DNA from: an uncultured bacterium | Lineage (GTDB): Bacteria > Planctomycetota > UBA1135 > UBA2386 | Direction: 5' to 3' | Assembly: GCA_937906475.1 (NCBI GenBank) | Contig: CALCZA010000135.1 | Location: 1-33,833, forward strand | Length of the DNA: 33,833 bases | Shown here: positions 32,301 through 33,833 of the stretch, piece after piece | Layout of the letters: each line of letters begins with the position of its first letter | Position numbering within the stretch: position 1 is the first letter of the stretch | Notes under the pieces: generated by a model | Databases searched by the model: none | What the model was told of the DNA's origin: nothing | The model's input: the letters and a program-made list of their open reading frames with translations, nothing else | Position numbers and translations under genes: made by a program

Positions 32301-33089
32301 TTGACCGCAGCTTCGCGTCAGGAACAGAACCGCCTGTCGCCGTCTGGCCCTCAGGTAGATATCGTGCCAGTAATCGTGACCGCCGAGAAAAATAAGCTCA
32401 GCGAAGGAACTGATCCAGCGCCAGCGCGTCTGGTAGCCGGTTCACAGCCTGCATCTGCGGAGCCTATTCGGCTCGGCGTGGTGCAATCTGGCGGTGATAC
32501 CGAGGAACCGGATCCGGCACGTGAACCCATGCTGCGCGCGCAGCAGGGCGATCATGACGCATTTAGGACTCTCGTCGAGATGTTCCAGAACCGGGTGATG
32601 CGAGTAATGGTGTCCGTTTTGCACTGCGATCGAGCGATGGCTGAAGACCTCAGTCAGGAGGTCTTTATGCGTGTGCACAAGGGGTTGCCTGGGTTTGACG
32701 GGCAGGTTCGCTTCGCCGCTTGGCTACACACGATTTCGATGAACGTCGCCATCAGCGAATACCGCCGTCGCCGTACTCAGAAGCGCGACCGCCGCACGCT
32801 CTCGATTGACGCCCCGGTCAAGGGCACCGACGACTTTTACATCACGCTTGTCGGTCATGAGCGCGATCCATCGGACACCGCGCATCGGAAAGAGTTTTTG
32901 GCCAAGGTTCGCACCTGCGTTTCCGAACTGCCCGACGAATACCGCGAGGCGGTCATCCTGCGAGACATGGAGTCGCTGTCCTACGAAGAGATTGCCGAGG
33001 CACTGTCGTTACCGATGGGCACCGTGCGCTCCCGAATCCACCGTGGGCGCTTGGTGCTGCAGCAGAAGTTGCGGGAGTTCCACCCATGA
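32301..33089 (+). CDS. ECF-type RNA polymerase sigma factor
   Basis: A 262-residue sigma-70 family protein. Region 2 lies at about 78-158 (GDHDAFRTLVEMFQNRV, AEDLSQEVFMRVHKGL, FAAWLHTISMNVAISEYRR). Region 4 lies at about 204-257 (LPDEYREAVILRDMESLSYEEIA, PMGTVRSRIHRGR), with no region 1.1 or 3, so it is the extracytoplasmic-function class. The first 75 residues are a low-complexity extension not found in typical ECF factors of about 180 residues. The start at TTG 32301 follows AGGGGGAG closely; an internal ATG at 32529 would remove the extension. Its TGA overlaps the ATG of the anti-sigma-like gene, which points to a regulated pair. Confidence 0.92.
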   Translation: MTAASRQEQNRLSPSGPQVDIVPVIVTAEKNKLSEGTDPAPARLVAGSQPASAEPIRLGVVQSGGDTEEPDPAREPMLRAQQGDHDAFRTLVEMFQNRVMRVMVSVLHCDRAMAEDLSQEVFMRVHKGLPGFDGQVRFAAWLHTISMNVAISEYRRRRTQKRDRRTLSIDAPVKGTDDFYITLVGHERDPSDTAHRKEFLAKVRTCVSELPDEYREAVILRDMESLSYEEIAEALSLPMGTVRSRIHRGRLVLQQKLREFHP

Positions 33090-33833
33090 GTCGTTCTGAT
33101 AAATCCGGCAGCAAGTTTGGCGGCAAGTTCGGTCGTGACTCGGGCCCTGACCCGTTCGCCGGTCAAGATCCATTCGCGTCGGTGCCCGATGTCGATGAAC
33201 GTCTAGCTGATTGGGTTGACGGGACCATGAGTCCACGCGATCGCGGCCGCTTTGAGGCGGAGATGCGAGTCAGTCCTCACTTGCGTGATCAGGTTGCCGA
33301 CTACGAGGGCACGGTTGCGTCCATCCGCGAGGCGCTCAACGACGAAACGCACGAGACGAACCTCGCGGATCGCGTTATGGCGTCGCTAGCACAAGAGGCG
33401 AGCGGCGCCGGCAAGCGAGCGCGGTCTGGGTGGCCGTTCGTGTGGGCCGTCATGAGTGCGGCGGCTTTGCTAGGCATTGCGATTCTTATCGATAGTTGGG
33501 GCGGAACGATGCTGGCCGCGAAGACGGCCACGGACACGACGGCTCATCTTGAATCCCCGGCGAATGCACTAACTGAGGATAGTGACAGCAAGAGTCTCAA
33601 TGAGGTCGGCGAAGCCACTCCGGCGAAGCGCGAGTCAAGTCTAGAAACCGTCAAGATCGAGAGCGTGGTGACTGGCGGCCGCTCGGAGAACCGGCCGAAG
33701 AAGGCGCTTCCTGAGATCTTCAAAACTGAGAATCCTGGCGACGACACGAAGCCGGGGAGCGAGCCACTCGTGGTGTCTGATCCTGGTGCGATGTCGAATG
33801 GAGAGGTCGTCAAGGACGCCGTGCCGCCGCCGG
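33086..33833 (+). CDS. Membrane anti-sigma-like protein (partial, runs off window)
   Basis: The ATG at 33086 overlaps the sigma stop codon (ATGA), and the frame stays open for 249 codons to the window edge, so the C-terminus is missing. A Gly/Asp/Phe-rich start of about 35 residues precedes a domain, DERLADWVDGTMSPRDRGRFEAEM, that matches the anti-sigma helical fold. At the usual H-x3-C-x2-C zinc site the sequence reads E..SPHL, so zinc ligands are absent. One membrane helix follows (WPFVWAVMSAAALLGIAILI), then a long Ser/Glu/Lys/Pro-rich outer part. It most likely holds the co-encoded sigma factor at the inner membrane until a signal arrives. The role is inferred from order and layout. Confidence 0.8.
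   Translation, partial: MSRSDKSGSKFGGKFGRDSGPDPFAGQDPFASVPDVDERLADWVDGTMSPRDRGRFEAEMRVSPHLRDQVADYEGTVASIREALNDETHETNLADRVMASLAQEASGAGKRARSGWPFVWAVMSAAALLGIAILIDSWGGTMLAAKTATDTTAHLESPANALTEDSDSKSLNEVGEATPAKRESSLETVKIESVVTGGRSENRPKKALPEIFKTENPGDDTKPGSEPLVVSDPGAMSNGEVVKDAVPPP

Noticed and set aside
1..33833. tRNA, rRNA, CRISPR array, transposase or phage genes
   Set aside because: I looked for tRNA T-arm patterns, regular spaced repeats and transposase or integrase motifs on both strands and found none that hold up by eye.

Overview
The window looks like chromosomal DNA of a GC-rich, Gram-negative bacterium of the Planctomycetota (PVC superphylum). The best lineage marker is the 70-residue lysine-tailed protein at 20305-20517. 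It matches my memory of the small basic protein family described from Chlamydiae, Verrucomicrobia and Planctomycetes. Signal-peptide TPR proteins, an ExbB/ExbD set, secretin-like lipoproteins, a secreted sulfatase and an ECF sigma/anti-sigma pair fit the same group. I see no rRNA, tRNA, CRISPR array, insertion sequence or phage gene. Family calls come from reading motifs, not from database searches.

Region 1 (1-13.9 kb, almost all minus strand) is the most distinctive part. Two paralogous secretin-like lipoproteins (1095-3704 and 10878-13550) flank a gene row that reads, in transcription order: a very large exported TPR protein, a second exported TPR protein, ExbB, ExbD, ExbD. A sigma-70-like promoter precedes the row and hairpin terminators close each block. 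No TonB, TonB-dependent receptor, secretion ATPase, pseudopilin or pilus gene is present. This looks like an envelope machine in which a proton-driven ExbBD motor could act on secretin-type outer-membrane pores through TPR proteins; that linkage is inference. A HAD phosphatase gene lies downstream at the left edge.

Region 2 (13.9-16.1 kb, minus) has a family 4 uracil-DNA glycosylase, a JmjC/cupin-type oxygenase-like gene, and a short coding-like fragment that may be a gene remnant. Region 3 (16.4-24.3 kb, plus) has a TMTC-like membrane protein with a TPR tail, a single-pass membrane protein preceded by three evenly spaced hairpins, the small basic protein, a PLP aminotransferase tightly followed by queE, and an exported protein with a degenerate alpha/beta-hydrolase-like end.

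Region 4 (24.3-33.8 kb) has a SAM methyltransferase divergent from a PilZ protein, then a coiled-coil protein. A PNPase gene runs almost directly into a secreted sulfatase gene. Divergent from pnp is feoAB, with an inverted repeat just before feoA. A small Cys-containing protein follows, and the window ends in an ECF sigma factor gene overlapping a membrane anti-sigma-like gene that is cut by the window edge.
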